The notes: generated by a model from the sequence alone, not told the origin. 64,000 nucleotides of DNA from Deltaproteobacteria bacterium (GCA_029262335.1 JAJCZQ010000003.1:1-64000), one strand, 5' to 3'; shown: positions 46,287 to 54,854, counted from the stretch's first letter. Numbers and translations: made by a program.

Positions 46287-47045
46287 TTGTATCCCACACT
46301 CATAAAATTTGGATCGGTATCAATCTCTTCATTTTCTGTAATGGTCCTGATCTCTTTTTTTGCAGCTTATTTTCTTTGTGAAAGAGACCTTATAAAAAAA
46401 GGTGAAGACAGGCTGCTTGCTGATGTTTTAATGATAGGCAGCGTAATAGGTGGCCTAGGTGGTGCCAAGATTCTTTTTATTCTTCAGAATGCAACTTTTT
46501 CTGAAGTCTTCAATGATCCAATGCGTTACCTTTCCTCCGGATATACATTTCTGGGCGGTTTTATTGGTGCATTGATCTGTATTTACATTATATCTATTTA
46601 TAAAAAAATCAGCTTCTGGCATCTTACGGATTTGTGTTCTGCCCCGCTTATTATCGCATACGCAATAGGCAGGATCGGATGCTTTCTCGTGGGTGATGAT
46701 TACGGCGTGCCGACGGACCTTCCATGGGCTGTTTCATTTCCTAATGGTTCACCTCCCACTATACAGGAAGTACATCCAACACAGATCTATGACTCTATTT
46801 TTATGTTTATTTTCTTTTTTGTATTATGGAAACTCAAGGACAAAAACAAGCCTGTTGGGTGGCTCACATCTATAACAATTATTGTGCTTGGAGCGGAAAG
46901 GTTTGTTGTAGAGTTTATCAGGGATACAACACCAAGTTTTATTGAAGGGCTTTCACAGGCTCAGTTAATCTCACTGGGACTTGTATTTATTGGTATAATA
47001 AAACTGATTTATATCTATTCCAGGCAGAATAAGGTTAATTCTTAG
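46287..47045 (+). CDS. lgt: prolipoprotein diacylglyceryl transferase
   Basis: A 252-residue membrane enzyme that attaches diacylglycerol to lipobox cysteines. The signature GRIGCFLVGDDYGVPTDLPWAVSF and the HPTQIYDSIFMFIFF block are present, with about seven helices. The start is a TTG at 46287, preceded by GGAGGA. Two predicted lipoproteins in this window (spondin-domain and cyclase-family) are likely substrates. Confidence 0.94.
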   Translation: MYPTLIKFGSVSISSFSVMVLISFFAAYFLCERDLIKKGEDRLLADVLMIGSVIGGLGGAKILFILQNATFSEVFNDPMRYLSSGYTFLGGFIGALICIYIISIYKKISFWHLTDLCSAPLIIAYAIGRIGCFLVGDDYGVPTDLPWAVSFPNGSPPTIQEVHPTQIYDSIFMFIFFFVLWKLKDKNKPVGWLTSITIIVLGAERFVVEFIRDTTPSFIEGLSQAQLISLGLVFIGIIKLIYIYSRQNKVNS

Positions 47046-47056
47046 GCAGGGATAAT

Positions 47057-48379
47057 ATGAGAATAGTAATTATTGGAGCCGGACAGGTCGGATCTTTTTT
47101 GGCAAGAGAGTTGTCAAATGACCATGATGTTGTAGTTATTGAAAACAACAAGGAAAGGTCTGAGAAGATCAGGGACAGCCTTGATGTATTATCGATACAC
47201 GGTGAAGGCGATGACCCTGAAATACTAAAGCAGGCCGGACTGGACCAATCGCAGATATTACTTGCCGTATCCGGTGATGACAGGACAAATATTTTATCCA
47301 CCCTTTATGCAAATAATCTTAATCTGGACAACATTATATGCAGGGTAAGAAACTCTACTTATGTTGAATACCCGGGCCTTCTTAAAAATGAGAATATTTC
47401 CCTTGTAAGCCCAAGTGAAATTATTTCTGAAAAACTCTCAATACTTATCAGTGCGCCTTTTGCATGGAAGGCAGAAACCTTTGCGGACGGAAAGGTTGAA
47501 CTATTTAAACTTCGAGTGGAAGAAGGAACAGAAATTGTTGATAAACAGCTAAAAGACCTTGAACCTGCAAGTTCATGGATTTTTGTTGGGATTGCCCGCG
47601 GCGGCAGTATTCAGATACCATCGGGTGAAACCATGATAAGGGCAGGGGACTATGTATATGCACTTGGAGACCCTGCTGTACTTAAAAGACTGAAGAAACT
47701 GTTTAACCTTAAAATAGAAAAAATTAATTCAGCCATTATTGTTGGCGGCGGCAGGCTGGGGAGGAGAGTAGCCAGGACCCTCCTTGATCTTGGTATTTCC
47801 GTTAAGTTAATTGAGAATGACCCGGAGAGGGCAGAACTTGTTGCTGAAGATATACCGGAAATTACGGTTTTCAGGGGTGATGCCACAGATGCCGAGACGC
47901 TGAAAGAAGCCGGAGTGGAATCTGCAGACTACCTTGCAGCCCTTACAGGTGATGATGAAGAAAATGTACTAAGTGCTCTGCTTGCAAAAAACCTTGGAGT
48001 AAAAAGGTCCACTGTCCTATATACAAACCCGGACTATATTGATGTGCTTGAAGCAATTGGTGTTGACCGTGCTATTAGTGTTCGTCTTGCCGTTGCAAAC
48101 GAGATACTTAGTATGCTTCATATTGGGGGCGTTGCTAATATCGCACTTGTTGAAGAAGGCAGGGGGGAAGTACTGGAATTTGACCTTGAAGAGAGTTCAA
48201 ATTTAATAGGCAAAAAACTTATGGATGTGCATATGCCGCATGAAGCAATAGTTGGAATCTGCCTTCGCAACGGAGAAATCATCATTCCACGCGGAGATTT
48301 TGTTCCACAGGTTAATGACCGCATAATTATCTTTACTTTGCCAACTGCTGTTAAAATGGTTGAAAAAATTATTGGCTAA
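47057..48379 (+). CDS. trkA: Trk system potassium uptake regulator TrkA
   Basis: A 440-residue peripheral membrane protein with two RCK repeats: Rossmann segments VIIGAGQVGSFLAREL (4-19) and AIIVGGGRLGRRVARTLLDLG (about 228-248), each followed by a TrkA_C domain. It binds NAD(H) and gates TrkH/TrkG; no trkH is in the window. AGGGA precedes the ATG, 11 bp after lgt. Confidence 0.94.
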   Translation: MRIVIIGAGQVGSFLARELSNDHDVVVIENNKERSEKIRDSLDVLSIHGEGDDPEILKQAGLDQSQILLAVSGDDRTNILSTLYANNLNLDNIICRVRNSTYVEYPGLLKNENISLVSPSEIISEKLSILISAPFAWKAETFADGKVELFKLRVEEGTEIVDKQLKDLEPASSWIFVGIARGGSIQIPSGETMIRAGDYVYALGDPAVLKRLKKLFNLKIEKINSAIIVGGGRLGRRVARTLLDLGISVKLIENDPERAELVAEDIPEITVFRGDATDAETLKEAGVESADYLAALTGDDEENVLSALLAKNLGVKRSTVLYTNPDYIDVLEAIGVDRAISVRLAVANEILSMLHIGGVANIALVEEGRGEVLEFDLEESSNLIGKKLMDVHMPHEAIVGICLRNGEIIIPRGDFVPQVNDRIIIFTLPTAVKMVEKIIG

Positions 48380-48533
48380 AAAACAGGAATTTATGAATGA
48401 AATTCAGGTCTGTTTCATTAGTGAAAATTATTTATTTATTCTTGCTAACTTGCCATAGAATGATATCTTAATATTTCGAATTTCAATTTTTAAATACAAC
48501 TGTTTGTAAATCTAATATTCCCTCAAATTTAAA

Positions 48534-49454
48534 ATGGAAGTAATTGTCGATCCACAAAAACCTGTAGATTTTTCAACATCAGCGGCTATCGGAAATTTTG
48601 ACGGTGTCCATCTGGGACATAAAGAGATAATCAGCCTGATAAACAGTATTGCAAAGCAAAAATCTGCCAAATCATGCTTATTGACCTTTGATCCGCATCC
48701 CCAGAAAGTGCTTGCAGGAAAGGATGTGTCATTAATTGTGCCTGTAAAAGAAAAATTAACACTGCTCGAGCAGGCCGGGGTTGATTGTGCAGTCTCACTA
48801 AAATTTACCAAAGAGCTTTCACAGCTAAGTGCCGAAGAGTTTGTAGAGAAGGTACTGATAAAAATCCTTAACATAAAAGACATTGTAGTAGGCCCGGACT
48901 TTATGTTTGGCAAAAACCGCTCAGGAAATGCTGCTCTGCTTAAGGAAATGGGTGAAAAATACGGTTTTGAAACCCATGTGATAAACCCCAGAAAATTAGG
49001 TGAAGAAGTAATAAGCAGCAGTCTTATCAGGCAAAAAATATCAGACGGTGAAATTACAAAGTTAAACAATCTCCTTGGTTATAACTATTTCCTCAAGGGG
49101 ACAATAATAGAAGGTGAAAAAAGAGGCAGGCAGATAGGATTTCCTACAACTAATATAGATACCCAGTGGGAGCTTTTGCCAAAACCCGGAGTATATGCAA
49201 CGATGGCGGTACTTAAGGGATCGCGTTATAAGAGTATCACCAATATTGGCTACAGGCCTACATTCGGCCATAATAAACTTTTGATAGAAACTCATTTGTT
49301 TGATTTTTCAGAATCTGTGTACGGAGAGGAAATAAAGGTCGAGTTTTACCAAAGGTTAAGAGACGAAAAGAAATTTGAAAGTGTTGATGAATTAATAGCA
49401 CGTATAAAAATTGATGTTGAAGAAGTGAAAAATATTTTAACAAATAGCGAATAA
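48534..49454 (+). CDS. ribF: bifunctional riboflavin kinase/FAD synthetase
   Basis: A 306-residue RibF that makes FMN and then FAD. The FAD-synthetase half has AIGNFDGVHLGHKEII (18-33) and TFDPHPQKVL; the kinase half has KRGRQIGFPTTNID and KPGVYAT. It follows a 154-bp gap after trkA and precedes aroE by 28 bp. Confidence 0.96.
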   Translation: MEVIVDPQKPVDFSTSAAIGNFDGVHLGHKEIISLINSIAKQKSAKSCLLTFDPHPQKVLAGKDVSLIVPVKEKLTLLEQAGVDCAVSLKFTKELSQLSAEEFVEKVLIKILNIKDIVVGPDFMFGKNRSGNAALLKEMGEKYGFETHVINPRKLGEEVISSSLIRQKISDGEITKLNNLLGYNYFLKGTIIEGEKRGRQIGFPTTNIDTQWELLPKPGVYATMAVLKGSRYKSITNIGYRPTFGHNKLLIETHLFDFSESVYGEEIKVEFYQRLRDEKKFESVDELIARIKIDVEEVKNILTNSE

Positions 49455-49482
49455 AGACCTTATTGTTATACAGGAATTAATT

Positions 49483-50352
49483 ATGGAAGTTAAATCAACA
49501 ACCAGTTTATACGGCATTTTCGGACATCCCGTGGATCACAGTTTATCTCCTGTTATGCATAATAACGGGTTTAGCGAACTTGAACTTGACTGCGTCTATG
49601 TTGCTTTTGATATTTTACCGACGAATATCGGGGAAGCCGTGAACGCTATAAGGGCACTTGGCATTTCAGGTGTAAATGTAACTATCCCCCATAAACAAAG
49701 GATTATGGCTTACCTCGATGAGATTTCATCTGATGCAATGCTTGTAGGTGCTGTGAATACAGTAAGTAATGTTGATAAGAGACTGGTTGGATTTAATACA
49801 GATGTTGGCGGACTATTAAGGGCATTAAAATCCGACCTCGATTTTACTCCCGAGGGGACAAAGGTGTTTTTGATTGGGGCCGGCGGCGCTTCACGGGCTG
49901 TAATAGTAGGACTTGGAAGGAACTATGTTTCGGAAGTGGTTATTGCAAACCGAACACTTTCTAAAGCCGAAGACCTTGCAAAGGAGTTTGGTGACCATTT
50001 TCCAAAAGTAGAATTTACGGCAGTAATGCTAAGTGACGAAGAAAGAATTAAGAAAAGTATTGTTGGCAGTGATATTGTTATTAATTCTTCATCAGCCGGT
50101 ATGAAAAGAGAAAACCCTCTTGACCTCCCCCTTTACCTCCTGCCGAAACATGCAGGGGTTTATGACCTGGTCTATGACCCAACTGATACGCCTCTTGTAA
50201 AAGATGCCAAGAAACTTGGCTTGAAGGCACATTCGGGCCATAGCATGCTCCTCTATCAGGGAGTAGAAGCTTTTGAGATCTGGACCGGTCTGAATGCTCC
50301 TGTAGAAACCATGAAAAAAGCACTGGATCTTTACAAGTTAATTAATCATTAA
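49483..50352 (+). CDS. aroE: shikimate dehydrogenase
   Basis: A 289-residue NADP-dependent shikimate dehydrogenase. GHPVDHSLSPVMHN (14-27) binds shikimate, NVTIPHKQRIM contains the catalytic lysine, and GAGGASRAV with ANRTLSKAEDLA forms the NADP site of the AroE (not YdiB) type. AGGA precedes the ATG. Its stop codon lies in an AT-rich hairpin (50335-50355). Confidence 0.96.
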   Translation: MEVKSTTSLYGIFGHPVDHSLSPVMHNNGFSELELDCVYVAFDILPTNIGEAVNAIRALGISGVNVTIPHKQRIMAYLDEISSDAMLVGAVNTVSNVDKRLVGFNTDVGGLLRALKSDLDFTPEGTKVFLIGAGGASRAVIVGLGRNYVSEVVIANRTLSKAEDLAKEFGDHFPKVEFTAVMLSDEERIKKSIVGSDIVINSSSAGMKRENPLDLPLYLLPKHAGVYDLVYDPTDTPLVKDAKKLGLKAHSGHSMLLYQGVEAFEIWTGLNAPVETMKKALDLYKLINH

Positions 50353-50355
50353 CTT
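50335..50355 (+). terminator. AT-rich hairpin spanning the aroE stop codon
   Basis: AAGTTAAT (50335-50342) and ATTAACTT (50348-50355) form a perfect 8-bp inverted repeat with a 5-nt loop; the aroE TAA is in the 3' arm. No T-run follows, so terminator function is uncertain. Confidence 0.3.
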
Positions 50356-50415
50356 TCAATTCCCAACTATTTATTTACAATTATCTTTAATTAAACCATA
50401 CCAGGGGTGGCTAAT

Positions 50416-50625
50416 ATGAAAGTAGTAAGTCCTGCAGGAGATTTTGAAATAACCGTAAATGAATCCACAGTGGAAGATGACATGATCGTAATTAAAGGAC
50501 AGATGGGTGTGTGGGATTCCAAAATTTATATGAGCCCTACGGATGTGCTTCAGTTTGGGAAAATATTTTTGAATCCAAGTGTTATTTTATACCTGATCAA
50601 AGCACCGTTTAAATCATTATTCTAA
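50416..50625 (+). CDS. small hypothetical protein
   Basis: 69 residues from the ATG at 50416, with AGGGG at Shine-Dalgarno distance; a GTG at 50407 is inside that site. The N-terminal half is beta-rich (VVSPAGDFEITVN, DDMIVIKGQMG) and the end is a hydrophobic segment (NPSVILYLIKAPFKSLF), perhaps membrane-associated. I recognise no family. Its stop shares the tetramer CTAA with the convergent gene. Confidence 0.55.
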   Translation: MKVVSPAGDFEITVNESTVEDDMIVIKGQMGVWDSKIYMSPTDVLQFGKIFLNPSVILYLIKAPFKSLF

Positions 50626-50969
50626 ATTACCATGTATCCAAAGTTTGTTAGTGACTGTTCTGCGTAGTTAATTCTCTCAGTAAGTAAATAAAATACTTCC
50701 GTGTATTCTGGTTCGACTGCTCCCCTGTTCTCCGGTATTCCCCTGTAAACCGGGTAGCCGGGATCAATGTTGTAGCCGATGCTTTCAAGAGTCCCAATAT
50801 TCATATCAACGACCATACTGTTATATAGCTCTCCTATATATTCCCCTGAAATTTTATAAACGTGTGTTTCCCTGACCTGGCCAATAGGCTGGCCTGAAAG
50901 TGAGTGGATAAAACTGACTTCTATAAAAGCTACGCCGTTTCCGCGGCTGTCATAGATAAAACCGGACAT
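50622..50969 (-). CDS. 4-fold-beta-flower-like protein
   Basis: 115 residues. The first half is a run of short beta repeats (IYDSRGNGVAFIEVSFIHSL, then SGQPIGQVRETHVYKISGEY, then IGELYNSMVVDM), spaced by about 12-14 residues with G-V/I-x-x-I endings, resembling the small 4-fold beta flower domain. The second half is helical. The function is unknown. It lies 68 bp downstream of higA on the same strand and could belong to that operon. Confidence 0.45.
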   Translation of the reverse strand: MSGFIYDSRGNGVAFIEVSFIHSLSGQPIGQVRETHVYKISGEYIGELYNSMVVDMNIGTLESIGYNIDPGYPVYRGIPENRGAVEPEYTEVFYLLTERINYAEQSLTNFGYMVI

Positions 50970-51037
50970 AGTTATTTCCCCAAATGAATTATGAATCTAA
51001 TATAATTTTACAACCGGTTTTAGAATAATTGAAAACA

Positions 51038-51385
51038 TTATATTAAAGATTCTGCAGGGATATTTAACTCCTGATTCAATGATTTAATCATTTTAACGGT
51101 AAGGTTTCTTTTACGGTTAAGAATTTCACTTACTCTGTTTCTCCCGCCGAGAATTGGTATAAGATCAGAATTGTTTAGTCCCATCTGCTCCATTCTGAAT
51201 TTTATGGCTTCAACCGGATCGGGCGGGACTATCTTATAATTATTTTCTTCATAGGCTTCAACCAGTGTGGTCAGTACATCTAGTTCGTCGCCTTCCGGTG
51301 TGTTCTTTTTTGCACTCCATAAATCATCAATTCTTTTAAGTGCATCTTCATAATTTTTTTTGTTTTTAATTGGTTTGATATTCAT
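51038..51385 (-). CDS. higA: HigA-type antitoxin
   Basis: A 115-residue HigA antitoxin. The C-terminal helix-turn-helix reads AIKFRMEQMGLNNSDLIPIL, GGRNRVSEILNRKRNLTVKM, IKSLNQELNIPAESL; the N-terminal part (LTTLVEAYEENNYKIVPPDP) is the typical toxin-binding region. The ATG directly follows the higB stop. It neutralises HigB and represses the operon, most likely via the palindrome at 51695-51713. Confidence 0.88.
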   Translation of the reverse strand: MNIKPIKNKKNYEDALKRIDDLWSAKKNTPEGDELDVLTTLVEAYEENNYKIVPPDPVEAIKFRMEQMGLNNSDLIPILGGRNRVSEILNRKRNLTVKMIKSLNQELNIPAESLI

Positions 51386-51685
51386 TTAAATATCCCCGGC
51401 ATTAATATTGTCATATTGTTTATGTGTGCCAATAAACCTAATATAAACAATTTGAAACTCATATTTTATAGCTACTACTAATCTGTAATCGTTACCTTTT
51501 ATGTTAAATACAACACGGTTCTTTGCAAGAAAACTGGCATTTTTGTATTTGCTCTTTATATCACTGGGTTTTTTCCAGGTTGCTTTTTTAACCTCAGAGT
51601 ACCAAGCCCTAAGAGGTTGCTCTGAATTTCTGTAGTTAGGATTATTCCAAAAATCCCTGAGCTTTTTTATGGCAATGATTCTCAT
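51386..51685 (-). CDS. higB: HigB-type mRNA interferase toxin
   Basis: A 99-residue HigB toxin of the RelE fold: MRIIAIKKLRDFWNNPNYRN at the start, the LRAWYSEVKKATWKKPSDIK helix, then NRVVFNIKGNDYRLVVAIKY and the C-terminal VYIRFIGTHKQYDNI. HigB cleaves mRNA on the ribosome. The toxin-first order with higA following immediately is the HigBA norm. A consensus promoter places the mRNA start at or near the ATG. Confidence 0.9.
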   Translation of the reverse strand: MRIIAIKKLRDFWNNPNYRNSEQPLRAWYSEVKKATWKKPSDIKSKYKNASFLAKNRVVFNIKGNDYRLVVAIKYEFQIVYIRFIGTHKQYDNINAGDI

Positions 51686-51690
51686 AAATC

Positions 51691-51719
51691 ATGTTATTCC
51701 CATAATGGGAATATGTCAA
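51691..51719 (-). promoter_or_regulatory. higBA promoter with HigA operator in the spacer
   Basis: On the minus strand TTGACA (51714-51719), a 17-nt spacer and TAACAT (51691-51696), then 5 nt to ATG. The spacer and flanks form a perfect 9-bp palindrome with a single-base centre (51695-51713), TATTCCCAT/ATGGGAATA. HigA bound there would block RNA polymerase. Confidence 0.8.
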
Positions 51720-51734
51720 TATGATTTTAATTAA

Positions 51735-53045
51735 TTATTTTTCGCCAAACGGGTCTTCAAGGTCCGGGTGCCATAGTTTAAAATGGTTCTTATGTGATTC
51801 GGTATATGCACCCGGCGGATAGTACTTATCGTAAAAATCCAGATCGAGATGATGCGCCTGTACCATAAATCTAAGAAACATAGGGTCTGAAAAAGCTGGG
51901 AACCTTCCATATGTATCATATACGTAGTTGCAGATATCTTTTACAATTTGCACCTCTTCTTTGGAAGGACGTTCTATTTCCGCGGTTACTGCCTCGGGGT
52001 TCTTATAAGGCATTGGGTGTTTGGACCAGTTGCTCCACTTCATATCGTTAAAGGCTTCTACAGCTTCACCCATATCCTTGTAGTATGGCGGACAAAAAGC
52101 ATGAAAAAGGTCATCTCTGCCTACTGCAACGGGATTTGGATTTCCCGTGTCCCCTTTTGTTTCAGGTGTGATAAACCTGAATCCAAGTCCCTTATTAAAA
52201 GGTGTGCCTCCAAGCATAAACATGCTGGCAAATCCGCTAAAAAGCCATCCCCCAAGCCCAAGCGTCTGGAGGGTAAGTACCATATTCTGGCCCATAAAGG
52301 CCTGCTCGGCAATATAGCCGTTGGCAAACCTTAGTTCTGCTTCCACAAGAGGCATTCTCTTGCCTTCATCAATAAAACCTTTTTTTACCCATTCCGAAGT
52401 ACCTGGATGTCTTAATCCATGAAGCTCATCTACAAAATTAAACCTGTGGTCTGCTCGCATATAGAAGAAATAGAGGTTAATAATACAGGCAGAAAGGTCA
52501 GTTACGGGCATAAACAGTGTTGTTCCCGGTTTATTTACGTTCCACAAATTATGTGCTGCAATCCCGGGAGGCTGGGAAGGAAGGTCAGCCCGTCCGTCCT
52601 GGAGTTTTATTCTTGATTTTCTAAACATCTCAAGGATCGCATCCACGCGCTGGGTCCTTGTCATCTTCTCAAGTCCCTGAAACTCTTCTGCTACCTGGTC
52701 GTGCATCTTGACCATGTAGAGGCCGTCATCGTTTGTATAAAACAGTTCAGTCCTGTGGACATCTCCGAGTGCCGGGATTGTTTTACTTGTAAACTGCATT
52801 TCAAGGTCAAGCCCTACATGAGGGGGAAAATCAGAAAGGTTAATGTTTTTTATGCCAAGTCCGTTCCAGACAAGAATTGCTTCTTCAAGTTCTGAAAGGG
52901 GTACTGGTTTGTGTTTTGATTTATACTGCAGAGGCCCTTTGTCAATTTCCATTCCCAGGCCAAATCTTCTGGAACGCCTCTGGTAAACTGCATCAAAAAA
53001 TTTATGGTCTATCGCTGCATCAAGTCCGGGTGGGTATTTGCTCAT
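51735..53045 (-). CDS. large nitroreductase-like protein, function unknown
   Basis: A 436-residue cytosolic protein. The N-terminus FFDAVYQRRSRRFGLGMEI resembles the RRS motif of FMN nitroreductases, and LFYTNDDGLYM and the glycine-rich LGLGGWLFSGFASMFMLGG resemble later parts of that fold, but it is about twice the usual nitroreductase length. I cannot assign a substrate or confirm FMN binding. AAGGAT precedes the ATG. The neighbours (higBA and a cyclase-family lipoprotein) give no functional hint. Confidence 0.5.
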   Translation of the reverse strand: MSKYPPGLDAAIDHKFFDAVYQRRSRRFGLGMEIDKGPLQYKSKHKPVPLSELEEAILVWNGLGIKNINLSDFPPHVGLDLEMQFTSKTIPALGDVHRTELFYTNDDGLYMVKMHDQVAEEFQGLEKMTRTQRVDAILEMFRKSRIKLQDGRADLPSQPPGIAAHNLWNVNKPGTTLFMPVTDLSACIINLYFFYMRADHRFNFVDELHGLRHPGTSEWVKKGFIDEGKRMPLVEAELRFANGYIAEQAFMGQNMVLTLQTLGLGGWLFSGFASMFMLGGTPFNKGLGFRFITPETKGDTGNPNPVAVGRDDLFHAFCPPYYKDMGEAVEAFNDMKWSNWSKHPMPYKNPEAVTAEIERPSKEEVQIVKDICNYVYDTYGRFPAFSDPMFLRFMVQAHHLDLDFYDKYYPPGAYTESHKNHFKLWHPDLEDPFGEK

Positions 53046-53120
53046 TGAGTTATCCTTTGATTAGATTGAATAATAATTTTAGCTAATTAACGTTCATTCT
53101 CAAAATTATAGGTTACATAT

Positions 53121-53921
53121 TTACTTTTTTTGGGGGACTATTGCCACAATCCTTAGTGGTGCGCCGCTTCCGTCTTTTATTTTCATCGGAAGGGCTATTA
53201 CATAAGCACCTTTTGGTGGAAGTTTGTCGAGATTGGCAACATTTTCAAATGCCGGGATATTTTGTTCAAAAAGTATCTGATGGCTTTTAAAGTATTGCGA
53301 CTGTCCGTAATCAATACTCGGCGTATCAAGCCCTATGGCATTAATATTCCTGTTCTCAACAAGCCATTTTGCTGCATCCGGGCCAAGTCCGGGGAAATGG
53401 AGTTTTGCTACTGCGTCTGCGCCCCTTTCGGCTGTGCCCATATACTTCTTTCTGTTCGGCCAGAACTGTGCAAAACCAGTATTTAGTAGTACAATCGAGC
53501 CATCTTTTATTCTTCCGTGCTTTGTTTCCCAGGATTTAAAATCGTCTATACTAACCTCGTAGTCCCTGTCCTTTAATGCCTTTTCCGAAACATCTATTAC
53601 AACGGCTTCCCCTGTAAGCTGACTAAGGGGTATTTCATCTACCGTCTTTCTTTCATATGCAAAGTGGTTTGGGGCATCAATGTGAGTGCCGCCGTGCTCG
53701 GAGGCCATGTAGTTATTGGAAAAGTAAAAAAATCCTTTTTCTGTCGGCCCTTTGAATACAGTTGTAAGTTTAAACCCTTCTGCAGTGGGCCAGTATATAG
53801 TCTCTGATGAAAGGTCATGAGTAAGGTCTATCCAGTTGCCGTCTGGAAAACTGTTTTTCTGGCAGGAACTTAAAGCAAATAATAAAAAGAAAATAAAAAT
53901 AAGTGATAAATTCTTATTCAT
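53121..53921 (-). CDS. cyclase-family (kynurenine-formamidase-like) lipoprotein
   Basis: About 266 residues of the PF04199 metal-dependent hydrolase family, exported as a lipoprotein (signal ending ALSSC, C20). The metal motif HxGTHxDxPxH is intact: H76, H80, D82 and H86 in SEHGGTHIDAPNHF, and GLDTPSIDYGQS follows. Relatives hydrolyse N-formylkynurenine or cyclic amides. Start: ATG at 53919-53921 with AGGAAC before it; an in-frame ATG at 53936 is possible. It overlaps the end of def. Confidence 0.82.
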   Translation of the reverse strand: MNKNLSLIFIFFLLFALSSCQKNSFPDGNWIDLTHDLSSETIYWPTAEGFKLTTVFKGPTEKGFFYFSNNYMASEHGGTHIDAPNHFAYERKTVDEIPLSQLTGEAVVIDVSEKALKDRDYEVSIDDFKSWETKHGRIKDGSIVLLNTGFAQFWPNRKKYMGTAERGADAVAKLHFPGLGPDAAKWLVENRNINAIGLDTPSIDYGQSQYFKSHQILFEQNIPAFENVANLDKLPPKGAYVIALPMKIKDGSGAPLRIVAIVPQKK

Positions 53922-54453
53922 CTTCCTGTTCCTCAAAAAGCTTCATATATTCCTTATCGGTAATTATGTCCATACTGCTCTCAAGACGGTCGAGAAAGAC
54001 TATTCCTTCCAGGTGGTCAAACTCGTGCTGGAATACCCTTGCAAGGAAATCATTTAGTATTTCCTTTTTATTATTGCCGAATCTGTCCATATATTTTACT
54101 TCGATTTCAATGTGCCTTGGGACTATCCCCCTTATCCCGGGGATACTAAGGCATCCTTCCCAGTCTTCTTCCATCTCTTCTGATACCGATATTATTTCAG
54201 GATTAATTACTTCATATGGGTCTATTTCCGGGGCGTCAGGGTATCTGGGGTTTGGGTATGAAGCCATCACAAATATTCTTAGTGAATGATCTACCTGAGG
54301 TGCAGCGAGGCCCACGCCGTTTGCTTCAGTGACAGTAATCAGCATATCGTCTATAAGCTTCTGTACTTCGTCGTCTGCAACGTCGTTTACTTCTTTTGCA
54401 ACTTCACGCAGAATTGGGTTTCCAAGCTCTGTTAGTTCAAGTATTTCAGACAT
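53914..54453 (-). CDS. def: peptide deformylase
   Basis: A 179-residue peptide deformylase. The three motifs are GVGLAAPQ (46-53), EGCLS with metal ligand C101, and HEFDH (H143, E144, H147). It removes the formyl group from nascent proteins. I start at ATG 54451-54453; a longer frame to 54522 runs beyond the family N-terminus. TAAAAT (54462-54467) lies 8 nt before this ATG and no Shine-Dalgarno is present. fmt is not adjacent. Confidence 0.95.
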   Translation of the reverse strand: MSEILELTELGNPILREVAKEVNDVADDEVQKLIDDMLITVTEANGVGLAAPQVDHSLRIFVMASYPNPRYPDAPEIDPYEVINPEIISVSEEMEEDWEGCLSIPGIRGIVPRHIEIEVKYMDRFGNNKKEILNDFLARVFQHEFDHLEGIVFLDRLESSMDIITDKEYMKLFEEQEDE

Positions 54454-54461
54454 GGAATATG

Positions 54462-54467
54462 ATTTTA
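54462..54467 (-). promoter_or_regulatory. -10 element 8 nt before the def start
   Basis: TAAAAT on the minus strand, 8 nt from ATG, no Shine-Dalgarno between. No good -35 is visible. Fits the leaderless pattern seen at other first genes here. Confidence 0.4.
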
Positions 54468-54575
54468 CACGAGAAATAAGAGCAAATGAATTACAAGATA
54501 AAATATTTGCCTGCCTTGCCATTTTTTATAGATATTATATAATTAAATATAGAAACACTAAAATAGGAGATTCCT

Positions 54576-54806
54576 ATTAGTAACCCCGTAAGCCAGATAT
54601 TTAAGAAAATAATATTCAATCTTGAAGACGAGAACGTCGAGGGTAGTAAATGGCAGCATGTAGAAAACGGGGACTCTCTAATTATTGTCAACCTTAGCAG
54701 GGTGAACTACATAAAGTATGACCATAACAAACTGAGTTTTCATTTCGGAAATAACCACAAAATTACTATTTCAGATGAAGTCGTATTAAAAGACGAAATT
54801 ACATAA
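54576..54806 (+). CDS. 76-residue hypothetical protein with an AUU start
   Basis: An open frame without any ATG, GTG or TTG near its beginning: after an in-frame TAG (54563 region) the first plausible initiator is ATT at 54576, exactly 6 nt after AGGAG (54565-54569). It encodes an ordinary-looking soluble protein (SNPVSQIFKKIIFNLEDE at the start, HVENGDSLIIVNLSRVNYIK in the middle) ending in ISDEVVLKDEIT. I recognise no family. The SpoVG-like gene follows 48 bp downstream with its own Shine-Dalgarno. A conventional gene caller would miss it. Confidence 0.6.
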   Translation: MSNPVSQIFKKIIFNLEDENVEGSKWQHVENGDSLIIVNLSRVNYIKYDHNKLSFHFGNNHKITISDEVVLKDEIT

Positions 54807-54854
54807 AAGTTATTAAGAATTATGATAAATATTATTTTCACGGAGGAAAGAGAG

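Noticed and set aside
48380-48533. Short ORF of 21 codons after trkA
   Set aside because: Too short, no ribosome-binding site and no family; treated as intergenic.
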